Assembly: GCA_002699585.1 (NCBI GenBank)
Contig: PABP01000005.1
Coordinates: 53,982-117,981 of the forward strand
Source: Anaerolineaceae bacterium
GTDB taxonomy: Bacteria > Chloroflexota > Anaerolineae > Aggregatilineales > Phototrophicaceae
Length of the DNA: 64,000 nucleotides
Direction of reading: 5' to 3'
Part shown: piece by piece, positions 8,758 to 16,773 of the stretch
How positions within the stretch are numbered: the stretch's first letter is position 1
Layout: each line of letters starts with the position of its first letter
Notes under the pieces: model-generated
The model's database searches: none
What the model was told of the DNA's origin: nothing
The model's input: the letters and a program-made list of their open reading frames with translations, nothing else
Position numbers and translations under genes: made by a program

Positions 8758-9324
8758 TTATGCGGTTTTCGGCTTACGTTTACGGGGTGAGCGTCTGGAT
8801 TTCCAGATAAAGACCAGCAAACTGATGTCGATAACGAGCACGGTCAGCATAATAGGCTGCATCGTATTGAAGTCTACATCAGCCAATGGCAGTCCCGGCA
8901 GCCAGGATGCTGGCTCCAACGCCAATACGGCGAAAGCACAGACAAGGAATACAAATATTCCCCAGCTAAAAAAGCGAAGTGTGCTGCGTAAATACGCATA
9001 TCGCTGCGTCAGGATGAATGCAGCGCTCGCCAGTAGCAGCGACCAGGGCAATGGGTTTGTCAAAAACCATCTTGATTGAAGATAACGAGTGAGAATCACG
9101 CTGCCCAAAATGACGACGACTGACACAACGGCTAAAAAACGATCCCTGGAAACGTGCCAACAAGCATATATCCACAAGGAAAAAGCCACGCCAATGTGAA
9201 ATATCGACCCCAGCGCGAAAAGGTAGTATCCAAACGCAAGAAAAACACACAGAAAAGCAGGCGACAACAGGATGCTGAGGCCAATGCCAAACCCAATAAG
9301 TGAGTGCTTGTGGTATTTATCCAT
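8758..9324 (-). CDS. Integral membrane protein of unknown function
   Basis: The 188-residue protein has about six hydrophobic segments between residues 8 and 175 and a basic C-terminal tail (KSRRSPRKRKPKTA), which suggests that the tail faces the cytoplasm. No family motif is recognised. It lies between the P460-like gene and a small coiled-coil membrane protein, all on the minus strand, with short gaps compatible with co-transcription. Confidence 0.6.
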   Translation of the reverse strand: MDKYHKHSLIGFGIGLSILLSPAFLCVFLAFGYYLFALGSIFHIGVAFSLWIYACWHVSRDRFLAVVSVVVILGSVILTRYLQSRWFLTNPLPWSLLLASAAFILTQRYAYLRSTLRFFSWGIFVFLVCAFAVLALEPASWLPGLPLADVDFNTMQPIMLTVLVIDISLLVFIWKSRRSPRKRKPKTA

Positions 9325-9350
9325 GAATCCATTATAGGGCTAATCGGGGT

Positions 9351-9827
9351 TTATGGCGTGTTGAAGGCGTCGCGCGTCATCTGAAAATCGAGTTCAACCT
9401 GCGTGGCGTTCGCAGCCATCGCCGCCTGGGTCGCGGCATAGCTCTGGGCGACCTGTGTCATCTGGTCAAAGCTAAAGATCGTAATGGCAGTCTGCGTGGC
9501 CTGGACGAAGCGCTGGCTCTGCGTGGCGGTCTGGTCAAGCTGGGCCTGGGTCGATTGGGCATAGAAAGCGCGTTCCGTGGCCAGGGCTTGCTGCGATTGA
9601 GCATTCCCGGCCAGCGCGTTGGAGGTCAACTGTAAATTGGCACGGTCAACGGCTAAAGCGGTGCGTGTCACATCCAGGTTGATCAGCGAGGGCGTCAGGA
9701 TGAAGGCGGCTAACCCACCAATCATAAGGCCAACGATCAACATAAATACAGCCAACCCGCAACCAACAGGCGTAATCTCATTGCGGGTGCGTGGGCGTTG
9801 TTTGAATTTGGGTGAGCCTTGTGTCAT
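9351..9827 (-). CDS. Membrane-anchored Gln/Ala/Thr-rich coiled-coil protein
   Basis: This 158-residue protein has a short basic N-terminus (KFKQRPRTRNE), one transmembrane helix at about 24-47, and an outer domain rich in Gln, Ala and Thr with QATQTA-like heptads (about 55-150) that should form a coiled coil. Low-complexity ATQA-type proteins like this recur in Anaerolineae genomes. It is expected to sit in the envelope, and no enzymatic feature is visible. Confidence 0.6.
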   Translation of the reverse strand: MTQGSPKFKQRPRTRNEITPVGCGLAVFMLIVGLMIGGLAAFILTPSLINLDVTRTALAVDRANLQLTSNALAGNAQSQQALATERAFYAQSTQAQLDQTATQSQRFVQATQTAITIFSFDQMTQVAQSYAATQAAMAANATQVELDFQMTRDAFNTP

Positions 9828-9893
9828 GTAACCAATGCCTTCTCGTTCCTGTCTATATATTCTAGCGCAGGGACGTACACAATCGAAGTGTAC

Positions 9894-10751
9894 TTACAGC
9901 AACACCTGTTTGCGCGGCGAGATGCCTGCAAAGCCATCCGCGCTCCAGCCGACTTCCATGCCACGTGCTGCCAGCGCGTCGTAAAGAGTACGGGCCGGAT
10001 CATCAGAGCGCCAATCATAGGCGGCTTCCTCGGCAAAGGGACTGTTGGCGGTGCGCTCGCCCTGGCTGCCATCGCCATCGACAAAGGTATCGACCACCAC
10101 GCGCTTGGCCCCGCTGTTAGCCAACACATCCGCAAAATCCGGCGAATAAGGCAAACAGGGCGACACGGTAATCTGCACGTTGATGCCTGCCTCGGCACAG
10201 GACTTGATCGCGCTCATGCGTTGGCGAACGTGATTGGCACTGGGGCCGTAAGGCAAATCACCCAAGTCCGTCTCTAGGGTCATACTCAACCAGGCATAGG
10301 GAATGGCCGCGATGCGCTCGGCATCGTCTGTCACCAACGGGCTGCGCGTCTGGATTATCAGCAGGTCGAGGTCATCGTACTGGGCGAAAACATCCAGGCA
10401 GCGACGCGTTAGGCGATATTTGCGCTCCAATGGCTGGTAGGGATCGGTCACGGAACTCATAAAAATGCGCATCTCCGACCGATTTTTGGCCTTGGCTAGC
10501 TCCGCTGCCAACAAGTCGGGTGCATTCTCTTTCAGGATGACCGCGTCACCCCACTTTTCACCTTCCTGCTTGTTATACAACCAGTTTGGGAAGTTAGCCG
10601 CGTAACAATATTTACCACAGTAAATGCTGCCGAATCCGCAGCCTGCCGCCCAGGACAATGTATGCGTGTAGGGATAGGTTCCCTGCGTCAAAAAGCCACC
10701 TTTTTGCCGGGTCAGAATGCGCTTGGCGGTGACAGTACGGACAGCAGTCAT
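9894..10751 (-). CDS. Radical SAM protein of the SplB-like group (COG1533 type)
   Basis: The 285-residue protein resembles SplB-type radical SAM enzymes in length and layout. It has a 'TYPYTHTLSWAAGCGFG' entry, an MRIFMSSVTDPYQPLERKYRLTR strand-loop around residues 93-115 shown here only in part, and a late AWLSMTLET. The cluster cysteines read C38-x6-C45-x3-C49 and not the usual CxxxCxxC. Some members of this group repair DNA photoproducts, but most have no known function. A GAGGGGG ribosome binding site lies about ten bases before the ATG at 10751. The promoter region facing the next gene holds an 11-bp inverted repeat. Confidence 0.75.
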   Translation of the reverse strand: MTAVRTVTAKRILTRQKGGFLTQGTYPYTHTLSWAAGCGFGSIYCGKYCYAANFPNWLYNKQEGEKWGDAVILKENAPDLLAAELAKAKNRSEMRIFMSSVTDPYQPLERKYRLTRRCLDVFAQYDDLDLLIIQTRSPLVTDDAERIAAIPYAWLSMTLETDLGDLPYGPSANHVRQRMSAIKSCAEAGINVQITVSPCLPYSPDFADVLANSGAKRVVVDTFVDGDGSQGERTANSPFAEEAAYDWRSDDPARTLYDALAARGMEVGWSADGFAGISPRKQVLL

Positions 10752-10822
10752 CAGCGGGATACCCCCTCAAAATTCATACAATCGATTGGTGAAAATGGGC
10801 TGTAGCGAAGTTTGATTATTGT

Positions 10823-10940
10823 ACAAATGTTCTATTATTTATGCAAGCTGAAACGGTATAGAAGCCAATGAAGAGTACCCAAGTCTGTTGACAGACAGAC
10901 GAAAAGATATCACAATCGGAATTAAATACAGAACATTTGT
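10823..10940. promoter_or_regulatory. Inverted 11-mer pair in a divergent promoter region
   Basis: ACAAATGTTCT at 10823-10833 is exactly mirrored by AGAACATTTGT at 10930-10940, one near each divergent start. Each site is a near match (one mismatch in the arms) to a GAAC-N4-GTTC box of the LexA type found in Gram-positive bacteria. Binding of a regulator is inferred, and its identity is open. Confidence 0.35.
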
Positions 10941-10958
10941 TTGAATGGAGCCTAGTAC

Positions 10959-11414
10959 ATGAAATCAGAGCATTCTGATCTTAAACGGATGGATAACATG
11001 GGCATCGCGGTAGAATCTCTCGATGAGGCCATCGCTTTTTTCGCTGAGCTTGGCCTGAAACTCGAAGGGCGCGCTATGGTCGAGGGTGAATGGGCCGGGC
11101 GCGTTACCGGGCTGGGTGACCAACAGGTCGAGATCGCTATGATGGTCACGCCCGATGGCCACAGCCGACTTGAGCTTTCACGATTTCTTCCCCCGCCAGT
11201 CGTTGCCGATCATCGAAACGCCCCGGTGAACGCTCTAGGATACCTACGCATCATGTTCACTGTACGCGACATAGACGATACGCTTGCCAGACTTCGCAAA
11301 CACGGCGCAAAGCTCGTTGGTGAAGTGGTTCAGTACGAGGACTCGTATCGTCTCTGCTATATTCGCGGACCCGAAGGACTTCTCATCGGGCTGGCCCAAG
11401 AAACCTCAAATTGA
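10959..11414 (+). CDS. VOC (glyoxalase-like) family protein
   Basis: The 151-residue protein has the paired beta-alpha-beta-beta-beta units of the vicinal oxygen chelate fold. The first unit starts MDNMGIAVESLDEAIAFF (residues 11-28). The second holds the YLRIMFTVRDIDDTLARL stretch and ends GPEGLLIGLAQE. Likely metal ligands include His or Glu residues in the first unit and Glu in PEGLLIGL. VOC proteins include lyases, dioxygenases and resistance proteins, so no substrate can be given. GGAG precedes the ATG at 10959. Confidence 0.8.
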   Translation: MKSEHSDLKRMDNMGIAVESLDEAIAFFAELGLKLEGRAMVEGEWAGRVTGLGDQQVEIAMMVTPDGHSRLELSRFLPPPVVADHRNAPVNALGYLRIMFTVRDIDDTLARLRKHGAKLVGEVVQYEDSYRLCYIRGPEGLLIGLAQETSN

Positions 11415-11428
11415 CATGAGCACATGAG

Positions 11429-11938
11429 CTAGCTTGAGGCGTCGTCGCCCCCCATCAAACGACGGCGGCGTTCTTCGATCTGGGCCATGACATCATCGGT
11501 GACTTTCTTAGTCTCATTTTCCAGTTCTTGCAGACGGGAAAGGTCAGCTTCCGGCAGGCCCGTTTTGGGATTAATCTTAGGTTCGACGCGCAGGCGGCGC
11601 ACATTGACCTCGGCCTCAGATTCTTCAATCTCAGCCTGGGCCGGTGCGGTTTCCGTATCGGTAATTTCGGTGACGGTGGCCTGGACCGTTTCGGCTTCGT
11701 CAACGACCACGGCCTCATCAGCCGCTTCGCTAGCCGCTTCGCTGCGGTTGCTCAACATACGGAAGCCAAAATAGAGAATGACCACCAGGATGGCAATCGG
11801 GACCAGACTGGTCAAAATGCCAATAATCTGCCCGATCAGCCACAGACCGATAATCAAAGCCGCAATGCCGATGATGATCTGGGTCGGCGTCAGCTTGCGA
11901 ACGTCAAAGTTACGGATGCGATTGAGGAGTTCGAACAT
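11429..11938 (-). CDS. Small membrane protein with acidic coiled-coil tail
   Basis: The 169-residue protein starts with an amphipathic stretch (FELLNRIRNFDVRKL). Two closely spaced transmembrane helices (about 19-37 and 40-58) follow, then a long Glu/Ala/Val-rich linker, and finally a helical end (LQELENETKKVTDDVMAQIEERRRR). It resembles small envelope or scaffold proteins and has no recognised domain. It converges with the VOC gene, with only 14 bases between the stop codons. Confidence 0.6.
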   Translation of the reverse strand: MFELLNRIRNFDVRKLTPTQIIIGIAALIIGLWLIGQIIGILTSLVPIAILVVILYFGFRMLSNRSEAASEAADEAVVVDEAETVQATVTEITDTETAPAQAEIEESEAEVNVRRLRVEPKINPKTGLPEADLSRLQELENETKKVTDDVMAQIEERRRRLMGGDDASS

Positions 11939-12057
11939 GGAAACCTCTCTCAGACGGTTATGAATCCATTATACATACAAACAATACGCACCGTACACGC
12001 TATCGGTGGCAGGCCGCACAGTTTATAGGCAATTCTAATGGGGAAAGTGACCTTTAC

Positions 12058-12612
12058 TCAGCGCTCGACGATGATCTGGACATCATAGCTCTGCATATCT
12101 TGCGGAATGCCCACCCAGAAGGGCCGCAGCAGTTCATAAGGACAATCGCCCTCGGTAACGAAGCGCAGGCGCAGCGAATAGGTGCGGTTGGCATCATCGC
12201 GCAGGGAATCCAAAATATCATGCCGAGCTGTACACCCCTGGCCATAGCTCCACAAACCAGCTAAGGTGCGACCTAACTCAAAATCATAGGGAATACGCTC
12301 CACAGGCCGACGACAGGCATCGAGCGCATCGGCATCGCCATAAAACTCGATGTGGCTGATGGCATCCCGAATCACGAAAACCTGATCGCGCAGCACATAA
12401 GCCGCCTCAAAACAGATGCCGCTCATGATGTGGCGCTCGTCGGTGAGTTCCGGTGGCAATGGAATCGGTGGAATATTGGGCGGTGTGACGGAGGGCAGTA
12501 CCACCCGCGCCGGTGTACCATCCGTAACCATCTCATCGGGCGAAAAAGGCGTCAGGTTACAGGCGGCCAGCAGTCCGATCAAACTAGCGATCCAGACCCA
12601 GCGTATCCACAT
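12058..12612 (-). CDS. Lipoprotein of unknown function
   Basis: The chosen start at 12612 gives 184 residues beginning with a lipoprotein signal peptide (MWIRWVWIASLIGLLAAC), with lipidated Cys at residue 18. An upstream ATG at 12633 would add a polar heptapeptide before the signal and is less likely. The mature part begins with a Thr/Pro-rich spacer and then a single domain with several Cys (CFEAAY, DACRRP, CTARHD) that may form disulfides. No family is recognised. It should face the outside of the membrane. Confidence 0.6.
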   Translation of the reverse strand: MWIRWVWIASLIGLLAACNLTPFSPDEMVTDGTPARVVLPSVTPPNIPPIPLPPELTDERHIMSGICFEAAYVLRDQVFVIRDAISHIEFYGDADALDACRRPVERIPYDFELGRTLAGLWSYGQGCTARHDILDSLRDDANRTYSLRLRFVTEGDCPYELLRPFWVGIPQDMQSYDVQIIVER

Positions 12613-12702
12613 TTTAGCCCTATGTCCGTGCAAACGACCTTGCCCTACCTCAGCATGACGATATGGCCATCATCCTAATAGCAAGTGAGGTCACACGCCA
12701 GC

Positions 12703-13512
12703 CTAGGTCGCAGGCGTTTGCCCTTCGCTGGCATGGTGAGCCATATTCCCGCGCTGGACCACCCACCAACCGACGCCAAGCGTCAGCAGCAGGGCTAGCA
12801 GCCAATAGAGCAGTTGCGCGTTGAGGTCGAACTCGAAGTCAGGGTTGATCTGGGGCATAAGCTCGGTGATGATGCCAAAAATACCAACGGCCACCAGCAG
12901 CACGCCCGATGCCCGCGTCAGGGCGTCATGATGGCGCGTCAACCAGCCAATGAAACGCCGTTGGAAGGGCACGGCCACCAGCGGCAGCACCAGCAGCGGC
13001 CAACCAAAGCCCAGGCCAAAACCGAAAAAGTAGATAAAGGTGGCGACCAGGTCTTCGGTGCCAGTGGCAATCGATAGCGACGACACCAGAATGGGCCCCG
13101 TGCAGGGCAGTGTCATCGGGCCGAAGAGCAGCCCATAGACGTAGGCTGTCAGGTAGCGATTGCGCAGCATGGGGGCCTGGGCTGTCTGCAAACGCGCGAA
13201 GGGATTGCTGCCGCGTAGCATGAACAGGCCCATGATAATGACGAAGGCATACACAATCGGCAGCAGAATGGGCAAAACCTGCCCAGCTCCGGCACTTAAA
13301 AGCACCAGCAGCACGCCAACGATCAGCATGGTCGTCAGGATGCCTGCCAGCACCAGCACACCCAGGAAAGCCGTTCCCCAGGTGGGACCGCGCTTCTCGT
13401 TCGAGGTTGTTCCGGCTAAGAAAGCGATCAGGCCGGGATAGAGCGGCAGCAGGCAGGCGTTGGTCAGGATGGCCGCGTTACCCAGGCCAAATCCCAGAAT
13501 TAAGTCATCCAT
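12703..13512 (-). CDS. ccdA: CcdA/DsbD-like thiol-disulfide transporter
   Basis: The 269-residue protein has about seven hydrophobic segments and the two signature half-sites of the CcdA/DsbD core: TNACLLPLYPG with Cys20, and MTLPCTGP with a Cys near residue 137. These two cysteines shuttle electrons from cytoplasmic thioredoxin to extracytoplasmic partners. The gene lies 74 bp downstream of a thioredoxin-like lipoprotein on the same strand, its probable partner. The SPC form of the first motif is NAC here, which is a mild variation. Confidence 0.85.
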   Translation of the reverse strand: MDDLILGFGLGNAAILTNACLLPLYPGLIAFLAGTTSNEKRGPTWGTAFLGVLVLAGILTTMLIVGVLLVLLSAGAGQVLPILLPIVYAFVIIMGLFMLRGSNPFARLQTAQAPMLRNRYLTAYVYGLLFGPMTLPCTGPILVSSLSIATGTEDLVATFIYFFGFGLGFGWPLLVLPLVAVPFQRRFIGWLTRHHDALTRASGVLLVAVGIFGIITELMPQINPDFEFDLNAQLLYWLLALLLTLGVGWWVVQRGNMAHHASEGQTPAT

Positions 13513-13586
13513 AGTCAGCAGTCTCCAGCAGAGTGAATAAGAGTGCAGCTTGCTGGCTGCACCCTGAAAACACCCTGTTTTCTCAT

Positions 13587-14354
13587 CTAGGAACTCATGG
13601 AAGCGGATTGCATGAGGTCGATGATTTCTTCGGGACTATGGCTGCCTGTACTCAGGTCACTGAGCGTGCCATCGGGACTGATAATGAAGTGCGGCGTTGA
13701 GGGCGGTGTCGTGATACTGCGGCCATAGTGATCAACCATTTGTTGCAACATATCATCGGGTGCAACCGCGAAGGGCCAATCGAACTCCTGTGTCTGGGTG
13801 TATTCAGCCAAAGTCGAGTCAGCTAAACCAGATTCCACGCTGATACCGATGAAAACGTACTGGTCGCTATCCAGTTGGGGGATGGCATCGCGCACACGAC
13901 GGAGCTGTGAGCGGCAGTTGCTGCACCAGGTGGCCATTGGCTCGACATAAACTGTCTTGCCTGCGAAATCCGCCAGAGTGAAGGTTTCGCCATTCCGGGC
14001 ATCGACCAGTTCAATATGCGTCCAGTCTGGGCCATTGTATTCGCTGGCCATGTCGTCATCGGCCATGTCGCTATCAGCCATGTCATCACCGTCCGACATG
14101 GCTTCTTCATCCGTCATGTCTTCGCCGTCAGCGGCATCTTCATCGGACATGTTCTCGTCAGAGACTTCATCCGCGTTCTGGACGTCATCGGCGTCTTCGT
14201 CCATCAGCTCGGATTCAGTATCGGTGTTAATGCCCAGCACAGAGGTATCGTCGCTGAGTTCGCCGTTGTCGCCGCCATTGGCCAGGGCATCACAGGCCGT
14301 TAAAGTCGCTATAAGTGCTGCTGTCAAAAAAAGTAGGATAAAAATACGCTTCAT
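13587..14354 (-). CDS. TlpA/ResA-like thioredoxin lipoprotein
   Basis: From the ATG at 14354 (GGGGAG upstream) the protein is 255 residues. It has a lipoprotein signal ending LTAC, then a very acidic Asp/Met/Glu-rich linker of about 75 residues with repeated DMAD and DDMA words. A thioredoxin-like domain follows, with the active site WCSNC near residue 142 and the cis-Pro region PPSTPHF. It should act outside the membrane as a disulfide reductase, with reducing power supplied by the CcdA-like protein encoded next. The long acidic linker is unusual for TlpA proteins. A longer frame to 14423 adds a basic leader and is unlikely. Confidence 0.85.
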   Translation of the reverse strand: MKRIFILLFLTAALIATLTACDALANGGDNGELSDDTSVLGINTDTESELMDEDADDVQNADEVSDENMSDEDAADGEDMTDEEAMSDGDDMADSDMADDDMASEYNGPDWTHIELVDARNGETFTLADFAGKTVYVEPMATWCSNCRSQLRRVRDAIPQLDSDQYVFIGISVESGLADSTLAEYTQTQEFDWPFAVAPDDMLQQMVDHYGRSITTPPSTPHFIISPDGTLSDLSTGSHSPEEIIDLMQSASMSS

Positions 14355-14547
14355 ACGGTTTTGCTCCCCTAGATGTCTCTTTGTCTTGGCAATGCGCGTG
14401 CATACCGGACGCGCTATGCACACACCCTATGCATAACAACTTACGAATTTCTTGCAAAACGGGCTTAGAAATCTACAGATAAGATGAGAGTTTGCTGACA
14501 GCAAGCAACTGAGCGTAGCATCCGAGCGCGGTGTCTATTAGGCTGTA

Positions 14548-15672
14548 ATGAAAACCTTACACGTCACCAGGTCGCCACACCCTATGAGCCAACCTCAACC
14601 CATTCAACGTATCCAAGCCATGCCGGGGCCAGCCCGTGTTGCCATCTATTTTGGCGGCATTTTGCTCATCCTGGCAGTTGTGATGGCGATAACGGTTTTT
14701 GTATTCATCGTCACAGCAACCAACCAGCCGCGTACACAAGCCGCAGTCGCCCCCGGTGTCGGGTCCATCACGGAGTTCGTGCAATTGCCGGATGACGATG
14801 CTTACCCCAGTACGCTGGCGATTGCTGCCGATGGCACGCTGTACACAGCCAGCTACAAAACCGGGACGATCTGGGCTATTACACCCGATGGCACTATCAG
14901 CGAAGTCCCTAACACGCGTGAGCAACTTGGTGCGATTATCTCATTAGCCATTGACCCGGACGGCAACCTGTACGCGCTGGATCACACGGACCCCATCGAC
15001 ATTGAGGGCGGCATTCTGTGGCATGTCACCCCGCAAGGCGACATCCATAATTCGCTGGTGCTGGCGGAAACCGACCAGACCAATGTGCGCTTCTTCGATG
15101 ATCTGGCGGTAGATGGCGATGGTCATGTGTACATCAGCGAACGCGTGCAGGATGGCATCTGGCGCTGGGAACCGGAGACGAATAACATTGTGCTGTGGTG
15201 GCACCAAGAAAACACATCCGACGATGACCTGCCACCATCACCGGGAGGCCTGGCTTACGATGGATCTACTGACAGTATCCTGATAGCCGATGCGACCCTA
15301 CACACCATCACGCGGATTCCTGCCCATTCAGAAAGCCCACAAACCGAGGCTGAGATCATTTATCGCTATAATGGCACAGTAAAATTCGCACCCGGCTTCG
15401 ACGGGTTGACCGTGACACCCGATGGCAAAATCTATATGGCTGCCCTGGGGCAAAACGCTCTGGCCACCCTAGAAGGCAGCGAGATGGTTATCCTGGCACA
15501 AGGGTTCCGGGGCAGCAGTGACGTCGCTTATGATCCCCAACGCAACGAGCTGTACGTCAATAACTGGGACCAGAGCTATCTACAGCCGCAAAACATTTTC
15601 TTGTTCCTGTATATGGACATCCCGCCGCGCCTGCCATTTGCTATTGACCGCATTGAACTTGGCGATGGTTAG
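14548..15672 (+). CDS. Membrane-anchored beta-propeller protein (SMP-30/NHL-like)
   Basis: The 374-residue protein has one transmembrane anchor (about 31-55) and an external domain made of repeated blade-like units: LAIAADGTLYTASYKTG, LAIDPDGNLYALDH, LAVDGDGHVYISER and LTVTPDGKIYMAAL. These match SMP-30/gluconolactonase or NHL propellers. A lactonase or a ligand-binding role are both possible. The start could also be the Met at 14584. It is divergent from the TlpA-like gene, and TTGCTGACAGCAA at 14492-14504 is a short palindrome between them. Confidence 0.7.
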   Translation: MKTLHVTRSPHPMSQPQPIQRIQAMPGPARVAIYFGGILLILAVVMAITVFVFIVTATNQPRTQAAVAPGVGSITEFVQLPDDDAYPSTLAIAADGTLYTASYKTGTIWAITPDGTISEVPNTREQLGAIISLAIDPDGNLYALDHTDPIDIEGGILWHVTPQGDIHNSLVLAETDQTNVRFFDDLAVDGDGHVYISERVQDGIWRWEPETNNIVLWWHQENTSDDDLPPSPGGLAYDGSTDSILIADATLHTITRIPAHSESPQTEAEIIYRYNGTVKFAPGFDGLTVTPDGKIYMAALGQNALATLEGSEMVILAQGFRGSSDVAYDPQRNELYVNNWDQSYLQPQNIFLFLYMDIPPRLPFAIDRIELGDG

Positions 15673-15988
15673 CTGAATCCACTCATCGATATTCGGCTGT
15701 CTTGCAAGCCACGCTCCTATCCCAGGCAATTTTCCCATAACAAAATACAAACTTATGCTTGAAGCCAGTGCAAAGGCTCAAGTATTTGTTTCTTCACGCT
15801 CAATTTGTAATATAATCAAGTCATATATCTATGCGCCATTTCGACAATTCCACCCCCTATGCTGGTTGCGCGTACAGCGCATTTATCTAATAATGACTTG
15901 GTGAACGTTGGGGAGACACTGTGTCGCCAATGGCCTGAACAACGATACGTTGATTCTATTTGTGCCGACGCCACAGGAGTAAAGAAAC
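15673..15988. other. Intergenic region upstream of TetR gene
   Basis: No gene is seen in these 316 bases. A small bulged hairpin (CTTGAAGCC/GGCTCAAG, 15758-15782) may end the propeller gene. A TATAAT hexamer at 15811-15816 may be a -10 box, although no well-spaced -35 box stands out. The 3' end holds the GGAG site of the TetR gene. Confidence 0.35.
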
Positions 15989-16582
15989 ATGTCACAACCA
16001 AATAACGGTCGGCGGCGTGCGAACAGTCAAAATCGTGAGCGCGATATTGTCCTGACTGCTGCGCGTATCATCCACACGGATGGTTTCAGTCGCCTGAACG
16101 TTGACGACCTCGCCAAGAAGGTCGGCATTTCAAAATCTACGCTTTACCAGCATTTTGATCATAAAAGCGATATTGTTCTTTTTGCACTCAATGCGGGTGC
16201 ACAGGCGATTTCTGGTTTTTTGACCAAGGCCGAGGGGATGCCGCTGGATCGACTGGAAGCGCTGCTGCGATTCTTATATCGTTATCAGGAAGACGACGAT
16301 AGTTCGCTGGCCTGCGTCGTCTTTACGGAAGCGATCCACCAGATCAACCTGCATGAAGATGCTTCTGAATGCATCCAGAAGATGCTGCATTTAGTCAACA
16401 GCATCATCGAAGATGCCAAAACGCAAGGCCAGATCAGGCAGTCGTTATCAACCGACGTTGTTAGCGGCAGTTTGTTCAGCACAGCGATTTTGATGTCCTC
16501 ACATTACCTACCATCCAAGCTCAAAACCGATGCGGCTTACGTCGATCAAGTAATTGGCTGGTGGCGTAGTAGCCTCGCTTAA
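15989..16582 (+). CDS. TetR/AcrR family transcriptional regulator
   Basis: The 197-residue protein has a TetR DNA-binding domain at about 15-65. The recognition helix region is DDLAKKVGISKSTLYQHFDHKSDI, given here only as a reference to residues 40-63. An all-helical ligand domain follows. GGAG lies upstream of the ATG at 15989. The genes it controls are not obvious: its neighbours are a propeller protein and a cell-wall peptidase. The ligand is unknown. Confidence 0.88.
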   Translation: MSQPNNGRRRANSQNRERDIVLTAARIIHTDGFSRLNVDDLAKKVGISKSTLYQHFDHKSDIVLFALNAGAQAISGFLTKAEGMPLDRLEALLRFLYRYQEDDDSSLACVVFTEAIHQINLHEDASECIQKMLHLVNSIIEDAKTQGQIRQSLSTDVVSGSLFSTAILMSSHYLPSKLKTDAAYVDQVIGWWRSSLA

Positions 16583-16773
16583 CAGGCCTCCATTGTGACG
16601 CTTAGGTGGCCCCTTACCCCTTAATACGCTCTCTCACTTAACTGACGAAATCCCCACGCTCCGTTGACCGGAGCGTGGCTGTAGATTACCATACGATCCG
16701 CTCATGCTCTCATCGTCGCTCTCATTGCCGTATGAGCATGAGCTTATCTGTTGAAACATATGCTGGACAGACT

